Positions 1-5,152 of a DNA stretch of 5,152 bases are shown here, piece after piece; position 1 is the stretch's first letter, and the number at the start of each line of letters is the position of its first letter. Under the pieces are notes generated by a model. The model had not been told where the DNA came from and did no database searches. It saw only the letters and a program-made list of their open reading frames with translations. The DNA lies in assembly GCA_039807445.1 (NCBI GenBank), contig JBDHRG010000248.1, positions 1-5,152 on the forward strand, given 5' to 3'. Source of the DNA: JBDHRG01 sp039807445 (GTDB lineage: Bacteria; Pseudomonadota; Gammaproteobacteria; Competibacterales; Competibacteraceae). Both the position numbers and the translations under genes were made by a program.

Positions 1-1
1 G

Positions 2-697
2 CTCGCTGCGGCGTGCTGGCTCGCCAGCAACGTCGCCTGGCTGGCCGAGGCGCCCCCTGCCTACGTCATCGGCGGGTGGCTCGGTTTCCTGGTACTGACG
101 ATCGCCGCCGAGCGGCTCGAGCTGTCGCGGCTCGCGCCGCGCCCGCGCCACGCCGAGCCGCTGTTCGCGGTGATCGTCGCCGTGCTGCTCGCCGGACTGG
201 CGCTCGCCGTGGCGCCGCTCGCGGCGGCGGGCCTGCTCGGGCTCGCAGCGTGGCTGGCGCGCTACGACGTCGCGCGGCGTACCGTCCGCGGCCACGGCCT
301 GCCGCGCTACGTCGCGGTCTGCCTGCTGTCGGGCTACGCCTGGCTCGCCGCCGGCGCGCTGCTGCTCGCCGCCGCCGGCGGCTACGGCCCCGGCCCGCTG
401 CGCGATGCCGCGCTGCACGCGGTGCTGGTCGGCTTCGTGCTGGCGATGGTGTTCGGCCACGCGCCCATCGTGCTGCCCGCGGTCGCCGGGCTGCGCGTGC
501 CGTACCGGCCGCGCTTCCACGTCCCGCTCGTGCTGCTGCACGCCGGCCTCGCGCAGCGCGTCGCCGGCGGCCTCGCCTCCGAGCCCGGCTGGCGCGCCGC
601 CGGCGGTGTGCTGAATGCCGCCGCGCTCACGCTGTTCCTGCTGCTGGTCGCGGACGCCGTCATCCGCGGCCGCCGAAACGTCCACGAGAAAGGCTGA
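2..697 (+). CDS. Polytopic membrane protein, C-terminal part (5' end outside window), possibly distantly NnrS-like
   Basis: The frame is open from the left edge to a TGA at 695-697, giving 231 visible residues with no start codon in the window that is clearly the real one. A GTG at 170 lies in the middle of a hydrophobic segment, so it is probably internal. The protein is dominated by hydrophobic stretches, roughly residues 18-35, 54-85, 102-125, 136-163, 174-190 and 203-221, so it has at least five or six membrane segments. It ends in a short basic tail. Histidines lie in or near membrane segments: H139 (LHAVLVGF), H153 (VFGHAPIVLPAV), H173 (RFHVP) and H180 (LLHAG). The HA...GF and GHAP patterns recall NnrS-type haem/copper membrane proteins, but this is pattern memory only and the family is not established. 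The next gene starts 3 bases downstream, so the two are probably co-transcribed and functionally linked. Reality as a gene is well supported; function is unknown. Confidence 0.8.
   Translation, partial: LAAACWLASNVAWLAEAPPAYVIGGWLGFLVLTIAAERLELSRLAPRPRHAEPLFAVIVAVLLAGLALAVAPLAAAGLLGLAAWLARYDVARRTVRGHGLPRYVAVCLLSGYAWLAAGALLLAAAGGYGPGPLRDAALHAVLVGFVLAMVFGHAPIVLPAVAGLRVPYRPRFHVPLVLLHAGLAQRVAGGLASEPGWRAAGGVLNAAALTLFLLLVADAVIRGRRNVHEKG
687..693 (+). promoter_or_regulatory. Ribosome binding site of the FmdE-like gene
   Basis: The purine-rich AGAAAGG lies 7 bases before the ATG at 701, inside the last codons of the upstream membrane-protein gene. It supports the ATG at 701 as the start and suggests coupled translation of the two genes. 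Confidence 0.6.
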
Positions 698-700
698 ACC

Positions 701-1321
701 ATGCATCATCCCGCGATCTACCACTGGGCGCCGAAGCTGCGCATCCGCGATCCCCTGGCCAGCCTGCTCGGCGCCGCCGACGACGGCGTGCTCGAGTACG
801 GCTTCCTCGACGCCGTCAAGCTCACCGGCCACGCCTGTCCGACCGTGGCCGGCGCGTACGCGATGACGCTGCGCGCGCTCGCGGCGCTCTATCCCGACAC
901 GTTGCCCGAGCGCGGCGGCATCCGCGTCGAGTTCCGCCAGCCGCAGGATGCCGGCACCACTGGCGTGCAGGCGGCGGTCGTGCAGCTGCTGACCGGCGCT
1001 GCCGGCGAAGGCGGCTTCAAGGGGCTGGGCGGGAAGCACGCACGCCGCGGACTGCTGACCTTCGGTGCGGCGATCGCCGGCGATGCACGCTTCACGCGGC
1101 TCGACAGCGGCTGCGCGGTCGAGGTACGCATCGACCTCTCGCGCATCCCTGCGGCACCCGAAACCGCCGAGCTCCTGCCGGCGGCACTCGCCGGCAGCGA
1201 CGCCGCGAAGACACAGCGCTTCCGCACGCTGTGGCAGCAGCGCGTGCGGCGCATCCTGCTCGAGGGAACCGACGCGGTGGTGGAAATCAGGCACGAGGAG
1301 CGAGGCACGAGGAGCGCGTAA
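701..1321 (+). CDS. FmdE-like domain protein of unknown function
   Basis: This is a 206-residue soluble protein without signal peptide or membrane segment. Residues 41-53 read LTGHACPTVAGAY, resembling the GHxCPG core of the FmdE family (named after a gene in the molybdenum formylmethanofuran dehydrogenase operon). H44 and C46 are candidate metal ligands. A second glycine-rich block, GGFKGLGGKHARRGLLTFGA (104-123), looks like a conserved pocket. The usual FmdE glycine after CP is threonine here, and no C-terminal Cys-rich zinc finger is present; the only other cysteine is C138. The gene follows the membrane protein after 3 bases and has a good ribosome binding site, so an operon is likely. 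The last ten residues are encoded by a tandem repeat and are probably not conserved. The family assignment is from motif recognition and is moderate; the substrate is unknown. A link with respiratory or nitrogen-oxide metabolism is only a guess from the neighbour. Confidence 0.8.
   Translation: MHHPAIYHWAPKLRIRDPLASLLGAADDGVLEYGFLDAVKLTGHACPTVAGAYAMTLRALAALYPDTLPERGGIRVEFRQPQDAGTTGVQAAVVQLLTGAAGEGGFKGLGGKHARRGLLTFGAAIAGDARFTRLDSGCAVEVRIDLSRIPAAPETAELLPAALAGSDAAKTQRFRTLWQQRVRRILLEGTDAVVEIRHEERGTRSA
1290..1317 (+). repeat. Four degenerate 7-base tandem repeats at the 3' end of the FmdE-like gene
   Basis: The units read GGCACGA, GGAGCGA, GGCACGA, GGAGCGC. Equivalently, a 14-base unit is present twice with one mismatch at the last base. 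The repeat encodes the C-terminal tail up to the stop codon. Since 14 is not a multiple of three, the two copies are read in different frames (RHEER, then GTRS). Two or three related heptamers in the opposite orientation lie at 1331-1351 (on the minus strand GAGGTAC, GAGGCGC, GAGCGGG). Confidence 0.75.
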
Positions 1322-1351
1322 AAGCGCGGACCCGCTCGCGCCTCGTACCTC
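1302..1351. terminator. Imperfect inverted repeat between convergent genes, possible bidirectional terminator
   Basis: The left arm 1302-1318 (GAGGCACGAGGAGCGCG) matches the reverse complement of 1337-1351 (GAGGTACGAGGCGCG), apart from one mismatch and a 2-base bulge. The loop is about 18 bases. The structure covers the stop codon of the FmdE-like gene and reaches that of pgeF, where two transcripts meet head-on. There is no U-tract on either side, so intrinsic termination is uncertain; the arms may simply be inverted copies of the heptamer repeat. Confidence 0.4.
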
Positions 1352-2093
1352 AGACCAGCCAGATCAGCGTCGCCATGCGCCCGGTGGTCGGCTCGCGGCG
1401 GTAGGAATAGAAGCGCCCGGCGTCGGTGTAGGTGCATTCGCCGCCGCCGTGGACCGCGCGCACACCGAGGCGCGCGAGTTCGCACCGCGCCAGCGCGTAG
1501 AGGTCGGCGAGCCAGCGGTCGCCCCGCCCGGCCCGGAACGCTTCGGCGTGCGCTGGATCGCGGGCGAGGAAGGCGTCGCGCACCTCGGGGCCGACCTCGA
1601 AGGCATCGGGGCCGATCGCCGGCCCGAGCCAGGCGATCAGTTCGGCCGCCGGCACGCCCATGCGCGCGACCGTGGCGGCGAGCACCCCGCCGGCGAGCCC
1701 GCGCCAGCCGGCGTGCGCCGCTGCGACCACGCGGCCTGCGCGGTCGCACAGCAGCACCGGCAGGCAATCGGCGGTCATCACCACGCAGGCGTGCCCCGGC
1801 GTGCGCGCGACCGCGGCATCGGCGGCAACCGGCGCGGCGACCGCTTCGGCGACGGCGACGCCGCAGCCGTGCACCTGCTCGAGCCAGGCCGGCGCACGCG
1901 CCAGCCCCAGCGCTTCGATCAGCTGTGCGCGGTTGGTGCGCACCGCGGCCGCGTCGTCGCCGACGTGCTCGCCGAGGTTCAGCCCGGCCCAGGGGCCGCG
2001 GCTGACGCCGCCGGCGCGGGTCGTCGCGGCAGCGCGCACCGTCGCCGGTGCCGGCCAGTCGGGGGTGATCAGCTCCAGGGTTGGTGCCACCAT
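1350..2093 (-). CDS. pgeF: Peptidoglycan editing factor / YfiH-LACC1 family enzyme
   Basis: The 247 residues match the usual size of the family (E. coli YfiH is about 243). Members have been described as polyphenol oxidases, as purine nucleoside phosphorylase/adenosine deaminase enzymes, and in E. coli as an editing factor that prevents L-serine from replacing L-alanine in peptidoglycan precursors. The three metal-binding residues are all visible: H75 in LEQVHG, C110 in MTADCLP and H127 in AAHAGWRG. Other family blocks are TTRAGGVS (24-31), LNLGEHVGDD (39-48), WLGPAIGPDAFEVG (155-168), GGGECTYTD (216-224) and FYSYRR (228-233), ending IWLV. The ATG at 2093 is chosen because it is preceded by a purine-rich site, and the protein then begins at the expected place relative to the family. 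The gene overlaps the end of rluD by 25 bases in another frame, so translation is probably coupled. The order rluD-pgeF is the same in E. coli. No key residue is missing. Confidence 0.95.
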   Translation of the reverse strand: MVAPTLELITPDWPAPATVRAAATTRAGGVSRGPWAGLNLGEHVGDDAAAVRTNRAQLIEALGLARAPAWLEQVHGCGVAVAEAVAAPVAADAAVARTPGHACVVMTADCLPVLLCDRAGRVVAAAHAGWRGLAGGVLAATVARMGVPAAELIAWLGPAIGPDAFEVGPEVRDAFLARDPAHAEAFRAGRGDRWLADLYALARCELARLGVRAVHGGGECTYTDAGRFYSYRREPTTGRMATLIWLV

Positions 2094-3088
2094 GCCGTCT
2101 CTTCTCCGTCGTCGTCTTCGGGCGCGAGCTCGGCGTGCGCGGCGAGGTCGGTGCGCAGCGCTGCCAGCAGCCGCTCGAAGTCTTCCGGGGTTTCCGCGTC
2201 CCAGCGCAGCGTGCGGCCGCTGCCCGGGTGCACCAGGCTCAGCCGGCGCGCGTGCAGCGCCTGGCGCGGAAAGCCGCGCAGCACCTCGGCGTACGCGGCG
2301 CTGGCGCCGGGGGGCAACTTCAGCCGGCCGCCGTAGACCGGATCGCCGACCAGCGGGTAGCGCATGTACGCCATGTGCACGCGGATCTGGTGGGTGCGGC
2401 CGGTCTCGAGCTTGACACGCAGGTGCGTATGCGCACGGAAGCGCTCCTCGATGCGAAAGTGCGTGACCGCCGGCTTGCCGCCCGGCATCACGCTCATGCG
2501 CTTGCGGTCGAGCGCGTGGCGGCCGATCGGCACGTCGACCAGGCCGCCGGCGACCAGCGCGCCGGTCACCACCGCCTGGTACTCGCGCCCCATCGTCCGC
2601 GCCTGCAGCTGTCCGACCAGCGACACGTGGGCGCGCTCGCTCTTGGCCACCACCAGCAGCCCCGAGGTGTCCTTGTCGAGCCGGTGCACCAGCCCCGCAC
2701 GCGGAAGCCGCGCGAGCCCGGGCGCATGGTGCAGCAGCGCGTTCAGCAGCGTGCCGTCGGGATTGCCGGCAGCCGGGTGTACCACCAGCCCGGCGGGCTT
2801 GTTGACGACCAGCAGGTCTTCGTCTTCGAAGCGGATGTCGAGCGGGATGTCTTCGGCCCGGTGCTCGACCTCCTCGGCCTTCTCCCAGCAGCCTTCGACC
2901 GCCTCGCCACCGGAGATCCTGTCGCGCGGCTTGACCGCGCGGCCGTCGAGGCGGATCAGCCCCTCCTTCAGCCACTGCTGGATGCGGGCGCGCGAATAGT
3001 CGGGCAAGAGCTCCGCGAGCGCCTGGTCGAGGCGCATCCCCGCCAGCTCGGACGGGATGGTGCAGGCAATGCGTTCAACACTGGGCAT
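2069..3088 (-). CDS. rluD: 23S rRNA pseudouridine synthase RluD
   Basis: The protein has 339 residues (E. coli RluD 326). By family knowledge it isomerises uridines 1911, 1915 and 1917 in helix 69 of 23S rRNA during late large-subunit assembly. An N-terminal S4-like RNA-binding domain covers about residues 17-65 (MRLDQALAELLPDYSRARIQ). The RluA-type catalytic domain follows from about residue 85, with VVNKPAGLVVHP (94-105), the catalytic loop HRLDKDTSG (135-143, nucleophile D138), REYQAVV (168-174) and GRTHQIRVHM (230-239), then HARRL (279-283). The C-terminus is an acidic, tryptophan-containing tail, APEDDDGEETAWWHQPWS, beyond the catalytic fold. The related RluA and RluC enzymes are the alternatives, but the length, the S4 domain and the neighbours pgeF and bamD favour RluD. 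The ATG at 3088 gives the expected N-terminus; the ribosome binding site before it is weak. It is the first gene of a leftward operon with pgeF. Confidence 0.93.
   Translation of the reverse strand: MPSVERIACTIPSELAGMRLDQALAELLPDYSRARIQQWLKEGLIRLDGRAVKPRDRISGGEAVEGCWEKAEEVEHRAEDIPLDIRFEDEDLLVVNKPAGLVVHPAAGNPDGTLLNALLHHAPGLARLPRAGLVHRLDKDTSGLLVVAKSERAHVSLVGQLQARTMGREYQAVVTGALVAGGLVDVPIGRHALDRKRMSVMPGGKPAVTHFRIEERFRAHTHLRVKLETGRTHQIRVHMAYMRYPLVGDPVYGGRLKLPPGASAAYAEVLRGFPRQALHARRLSLVHPGSGRTLRWDAETPEDFERLLAALRTDLAAHAELAPEDDDGEETAWWHQPWS
2099..2107 (-). promoter_or_regulatory. Ribosome binding site of pgeF inside rluD
   Basis: Read on the minus strand, GGAGAAGAG ends 5 bases before the pgeF ATG at 2093. 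It lies in the codons for the acidic tail (DGEE) of RluD. It decides the pgeF start and implies translational coupling. Confidence 0.6.
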
Positions 3089-3111
3089 GGTCTTGCTTCA
3101 CGGCGGCGGGG

Positions 3112-3117
3112 TATACT
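3112..3117 (+). promoter_or_regulatory. Candidate sigma-70 -10 box for bamD
   Basis: TATACT at 3112-3117, in GGGTATACTCGC, is a good -10 hexamer in a 63-base divergent intergenic region. Transcription would start near 3123-3125, giving a leader of about 28 bases before the bamD ATG. No convincing -35 box lies 16-18 bases upstream; a TTGCTT at 3093-3098 is only 13 bases away. The core is nearly palindromic (GTATAC), so a role for the opposite rluD transcript cannot be excluded. Confidence 0.45.
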
Positions 3118-3151
3118 CGCGCGCCTGTCAACCCTCTCTGTGCATACACCG

Positions 3152-3955
3152 ATGTCGGGAACCCACAAACGCTCGCGGCTCAACCTCGTCCTCGCCGGCC
3201 TCGTGGCCGCGGGCCTGTCGGGCTGCACGCTGCTGCCGGAGAAGATCGATCAAACCAAGGGCTGGTCCGCCGCCCAGCTCTACTCCGAAGCGAAGGACGC
3301 GCTGAACGAAGGCAATTACACGAAGGCGATCGAATACTACGACAAGCTGCAGGCACGCTACCCGTTCGGGCGCTACGCGCAGCAGGCGCAGATCGAAACG
3401 GTCTACGCATACTACAAGGATTCGGAGCCGGATTCAGCCATCGCCGCCGCGGACCGTTTCATCAAGACCTATCCGCGCCATCCGTACGTCGACTACGTCT
3501 ACTACCTGCGCGGCCTGGTCAACTTCAACCGCGCGACCGGCCCGCTCGACCGCCTGATGCCGCCCGATCCGACCCGCACCGACACCAGTGCGATGCAGGA
3601 ATCGTTCGGCGACTTCAATACCGTCGTGACACGCTACCCCGACAGCAAGTACGCCAAGGATGCGCGCCAGCGCATGCTGTTCCTGCGCAACAATCTCGCG
3701 AACTACGAAGTCAACGTCGCCAACTTCTATTACCAGCGTGGCGCCTACGTCGCCGCGGCCAACCGCAGCAAGTATGTGCTCGAGCACTACGCGAGTTCGC
3801 CGGCGGCGCCCGACGCGCTGGCGGTGATGACCCGCGCCTACGCGGCGATGGGCATGACCGAACTGGCGCGCGACACGCTGCGCGTGCTGCAGCGCAATGC
3901 GCCCGGCTACACGGCGCTGCCGGAGCTGTCGGAGCTGGTCGCAGGCAAGAGCTGA
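3152..3955 (+). CDS. bamD: Outer membrane protein assembly factor BamD (ComL), lipoprotein
   Basis: The 267-residue protein has a lipoprotein signal peptide: basic n-region (HKRSR, 5-9), hydrophobic stretch 10-22 and lipobox LSGC with the lipidated cysteine at C25. The mature part is built of TPR-like helical repeats. Clear family blocks are YSEAKDALNEGNYTKAIEYY (44-63), RYPFGRYAQQAQ (69-80), the YYLRGL segment (117-122), MPPDPTRTDTSAMQESFGDF (136-155), RYPDSKYAKDARQRM (161-175) and YYQRGAYVAAANR (193-205). By family knowledge BamD is an essential periplasmic lipoprotein of the BAM complex that, with BamA, inserts beta-barrel proteins into the outer membrane. The ATG at 3152 gives a compact signal peptide; an in-frame GTG at 3140 would add four residues. 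Neither has a recognisable Shine-Dalgarno site. The gene is divergent from rluD, as in E. coli, and is followed after 13 bases by a nitroreductase gene. Confidence 0.96.
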   Translation: MSGTHKRSRLNLVLAGLVAAGLSGCTLLPEKIDQTKGWSAAQLYSEAKDALNEGNYTKAIEYYDKLQARYPFGRYAQQAQIETVYAYYKDSEPDSAIAAADRFIKTYPRHPYVDYVYYLRGLVNFNRATGPLDRLMPPDPTRTDTSAMQESFGDFNTVVTRYPDSKYAKDARQRMLFLRNNLANYEVNVANFYYQRGAYVAAANRSKYVLEHYASSPAAPDALAVMTRAYAAMGMTELARDTLRVLQRNAPGYTALPELSELVAGKS

Positions 3956-3956
3956 C

Positions 3957-3961
3957 AGGAG
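3957..3961 (+). promoter_or_regulatory. Ribosome binding site of the nitroreductase gene
   Basis: AGGAG lies 7 bases before the ATG at 3969 and directly after the bamD stop codon. It fixes the nitroreductase start and suggests co-transcription with bamD. Confidence 0.75.
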
Positions 3962-3968
3962 CGCCGCC

Positions 3969-4490
3969 ATGTGGGACTTCTTCGAAACCGTCAGGCACCG
4001 TCACTCGATCCGCCGCTACCAGGTCGACATGCCGATCGAGCCGGAGAAGCTCCACGCGATCCTGGAGATGGCGTGCGCCGCACCCTCGGCCGGCGACCGG
4101 CAGGCGTACCGGATCGTTGTCGTGCGCGATGCCGCCGCCCGCGGGCGCCTGGCCCGCGCCGCCGGGGAGCAGGGCTTCATCGCCGAGGCGCCGGCCTGCC
4201 TGGTGTTCTGCGCCGAGCCCGAGCGCTCGGCCGAGCGCTTCGGCGAGCGCGGCGCGCAACTGTACGCGCTGCAAGACACCACCATCGCCGCCGCCTACGC
4301 CCAGCTCGCCGTGGTCGCCGCCGGCATGGGTTCGACCTGGGTCGGCTACTTCGACGAGGCCGCGGTGCGCGAGGCGCTCGGCCTCGACCCGCTACTGAAG
4401 CCGCTGGCGCTGCTCGCCGTCGGCTACCCTGCCGAGCTGCCTGAACCCAAGCCGCGGCGGCGACTGGACGAGGTGGTCGGTTATCTCTGA
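3969..4490 (+). CDS. Small nitroreductase-family (FMN) oxidoreductase
   Basis: This 173-residue cytoplasmic protein has the hallmarks of the nitroreductase fold: an N-terminal phosphate/FMN-binding RHRHSIRRY (9-17), APSAGDRQAYRIVVV (38-52), a central helix DTTIAAAYAQLAVVAAGMGS (103-122) leading into TWVGYF (123-128), and the C-terminal LALLAVGYPAE (146-156). Members use FMN and NAD(P)H to reduce nitro groups, quinones or other electron acceptors; some family members do quite different flavin chemistry, so the substrate cannot be told from the sequence. At about 170 residues it belongs to the shorter members of the family. It sits 13 bases after bamD with a strong ribosome binding site and most likely shares its transcript, although there is no obvious functional link to outer-membrane assembly. 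The convergent neighbour is nadE, whose product supplies the nicotinamide cofactor, probably by chance. The alternative upstream in-frame extension into bamD lacks support. Confidence 0.9.
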   Translation: MWDFFETVRHRHSIRRYQVDMPIEPEKLHAILEMACAAPSAGDRQAYRIVVVRDAAARGRLARAAGEQGFIAEAPACLVFCAEPERSAERFGERGAQLYALQDTTIAAAYAQLAVVAAGMGSTWVGYFDEAAVREALGLDPLLKPLALLAVGYPAELPEPKPRRRLDEVVGYL

Positions 4491-4495
4491 GTTCC

Positions 4496-4528
4496 GGGTT
4501 CCGAGCACGGCACTTTCGCTCGGAATTC
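4496..4528. terminator. Stem-loop between convergent nitroreductase and nadE genes
   Basis: TTCCGAGC at 4499-4506 and GCTCGGAA at 4518-4525 form a perfect 8-bp stem with an 11-base loop. It can be extended outward by two G-U pairs and one G-C pair to 4496-4528. It lies just after the nitroreductase stop codon and before the end of nadE, where a bidirectional terminator is expected. No T-run follows on either strand, so efficiency is uncertain. Confidence 0.5.
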
Positions 4529-4546
4529 GATCCCCGCCACGGCGAA

Positions 4547-5152
4547 CTACCGCCGGAAACCCGAGGTGATCGGGTAGCGGCGGTCGCGACCGAAGGCGCG
4601 CGGGGTGATGCGCACGCCGGGCGCCGCCTGGCGGCGCTTGTACTCGTTGACGATCACCAGCCGCGCGACGCGCTCGACCGTGGTACGCTCGAAGCCGGCA
4701 GCGACGATCTCGTCGACCGAGCGGTCGCGCTCAACGTAGAGCTCGAGGATCGCGTCGAGCACCTCGTACGGCGGCAGGCTGTCCTGGTCCTTCTGGTCGG
4801 CGCGCAGCTCCGCCGAGGGCGGACGGTCGATCACGCGCTGCGGGATCACCGGCGAGCAGCGGTTGCGATACTCGGCCAGCCGGTACACCAGCGTCTTCGG
4901 CACGTCCTTGACCGGCGCGAAGCCGCCGGCCATGTCGCCGTACAGCGTCGAGTAGCCGACCGCGGTTTCGCTCTTGTTGCTGGTGGTCAAGACCATCTTG
5001 CCGGTCTTGTTGGAGAACGCCATCAGCAGCACCCCGCGGGCTCGCGCCTGGAGGTTCTCCTCGGTGGTGTCGGCCGGCAGCCCCCGGAAGCGCGGTTCGA
5101 GCAGGCCGAGGAAGGCCTGGAACACCGGCTCGATCGGGATCGTGTGGTAGTC
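4547..5152 (-). CDS. nadE: Glutamine-dependent NAD+ synthetase, C-terminal part (5' end outside window)
   Basis: The frame is open from the right edge to a TAG at 4549-4547, giving the last 201 residues. The full proteobacterial enzyme is usually about 540, so over half is missing, including the N-terminal nitrilase-type glutaminase domain and the SGGxDS ATP-binding loop. Visible synthetase blocks are EENLQARARG (31-40), TTSNKSE (56-62), YGDMAGGFAPVKDVPKTLVY (71-90), RPPSAEL (110-116), KDQDSLPPYE (121-130), NEYKRRQAAPG (169-179) and the end RAFGRDRRYPIT (185-196). The enzyme converts nicotinic acid adenine dinucleotide to NAD+ with ATP, using ammonia released from glutamine. The ending and the DQKDQDSLPPY segment fit the glutamine-dependent form better than the short ammonia-dependent one, but the deciding domain is outside the window. 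The true start is not visible. The gene converges with the nitroreductase gene, 56 bases apart. Confidence 0.95.
   Translation of the reverse strand, partial: DYHTIPIEPVFQAFLGLLEPRFRGLPADTTEENLQARARGVLLMAFSNKTGKMVLTTSNKSETAVGYSTLYGDMAGGFAPVKDVPKTLVYRLAEYRNRCSPVIPQRVIDRPPSAELRADQKDQDSLPPYEVLDAILELYVERDRSVDEIVAAGFERTTVERVARLVIVNEYKRRQAAPGVRITPRAFGRDRRYPITSGFRR

Noticed and set aside
170..697. GTG at 170 as the start of a complete 175-residue membrane protein.
   Set aside because: The same frame continues upstream to the window edge with a plausible hydrophobic, then charged, membrane-protein sequence, and there is no Shine-Dalgarno site before 170. The gene is treated as truncated by the window.
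13..1404. 463-codon plus-strand frame covering the first two genes.
   Set aside because: Its translation is almost entirely Arg/Ala repeats, typical of a shifted frame in GC-rich coding DNA. The membrane protein and FmdE-like frames have sensible compositions and ribosome sites.
1065..2336. Plus-strand frame across the FmdE-like gene and antisense to pgeF.
   Set aside because: It is Arg/Ala/Gly-rich with no domain motifs and conflicts with two well-supported genes.
2094..2975. Minus-strand frame open upstream of pgeF, which would make a 541-residue protein.
   Set aside because: The extension is an out-of-frame reading of rluD with Arg/Gly/Ala-rich low-complexity content and no homology I recognise. 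PgeF is complete from 2093.
3110..3131. Perfect TTGACA on the minus strand (3131-3126) followed by TATACC (3115-3110), a possible rluD promoter.
   Set aside because: The spacer is only 10 bases, far short of the 16-18 needed. The hexamer match is probably chance, though the bases could contribute in another arrangement.
2081..3151. Long open frame on the plus strand running in frame into bamD.
   Set aside because: It lies antisense to rluD, which has complete family motifs. The openness comes from high GC content; the lipoprotein signal peptide places the bamD start at 3152.
3434..3970. 178-codon minus-strand frame opposite bamD.
   Set aside because: It is the antisense shadow of bamD, with no recognisable motif and no ribosome site.

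Overview
This is a very GC-rich stretch of bacterial chromosome with strong G/C preference at third codon positions. The gene set and protein styles (glutamine-type NadE, ComL/BamD lipoprotein, RluD and PgeF encoded divergently from bamD) point to a betaproteobacterium. Within that group a Rhodocyclales/Azoarcus/Thauera-like organism is my best guess. That placement comes from protein resemblance, not from a search.

Layout. Positions 2-697 (+) hold the C-terminal part of a polytopic membrane protein of unknown function with a conserved-looking set of histidines. It is followed after 3 bases by a 206-residue protein (701-1321, +) with an FmdE-like GHxCP core. These two look co-transcribed and are the least understood part of the window. 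They converge with the pair rluD-pgeF on the minus strand (3088 down to 1350). The convergent junction at about 1290-1352 carries degenerate 7-base repeats arranged as an inverted repeat.

From a 63-base divergent intergenic region at 3089-3151, rluD-pgeF is read leftward. To the right are bamD (3152-3955) and a small FMN nitroreductase-family gene (3969-4490), probably one operon. This transcript converges with nadE (minus, cut by the right edge), with a perfect 8-bp stem-loop between them.

How the genes work together. Most of the window is housekeeping: 23S rRNA pseudouridylation (RluD), editing of peptidoglycan precursors or purine nucleoside metabolism (PgeF), outer-membrane protein assembly (BamD) and NAD synthesis (NadE). 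The bamD / rluD-pgeF divergent arrangement also occurs in Escherichia coli, so it is an old neighbourhood. No mobile element, CRISPR array, tRNA or rRNA was seen. The only candidate for a poorly described system is the membrane protein plus FmdE-like pair at the left edge.
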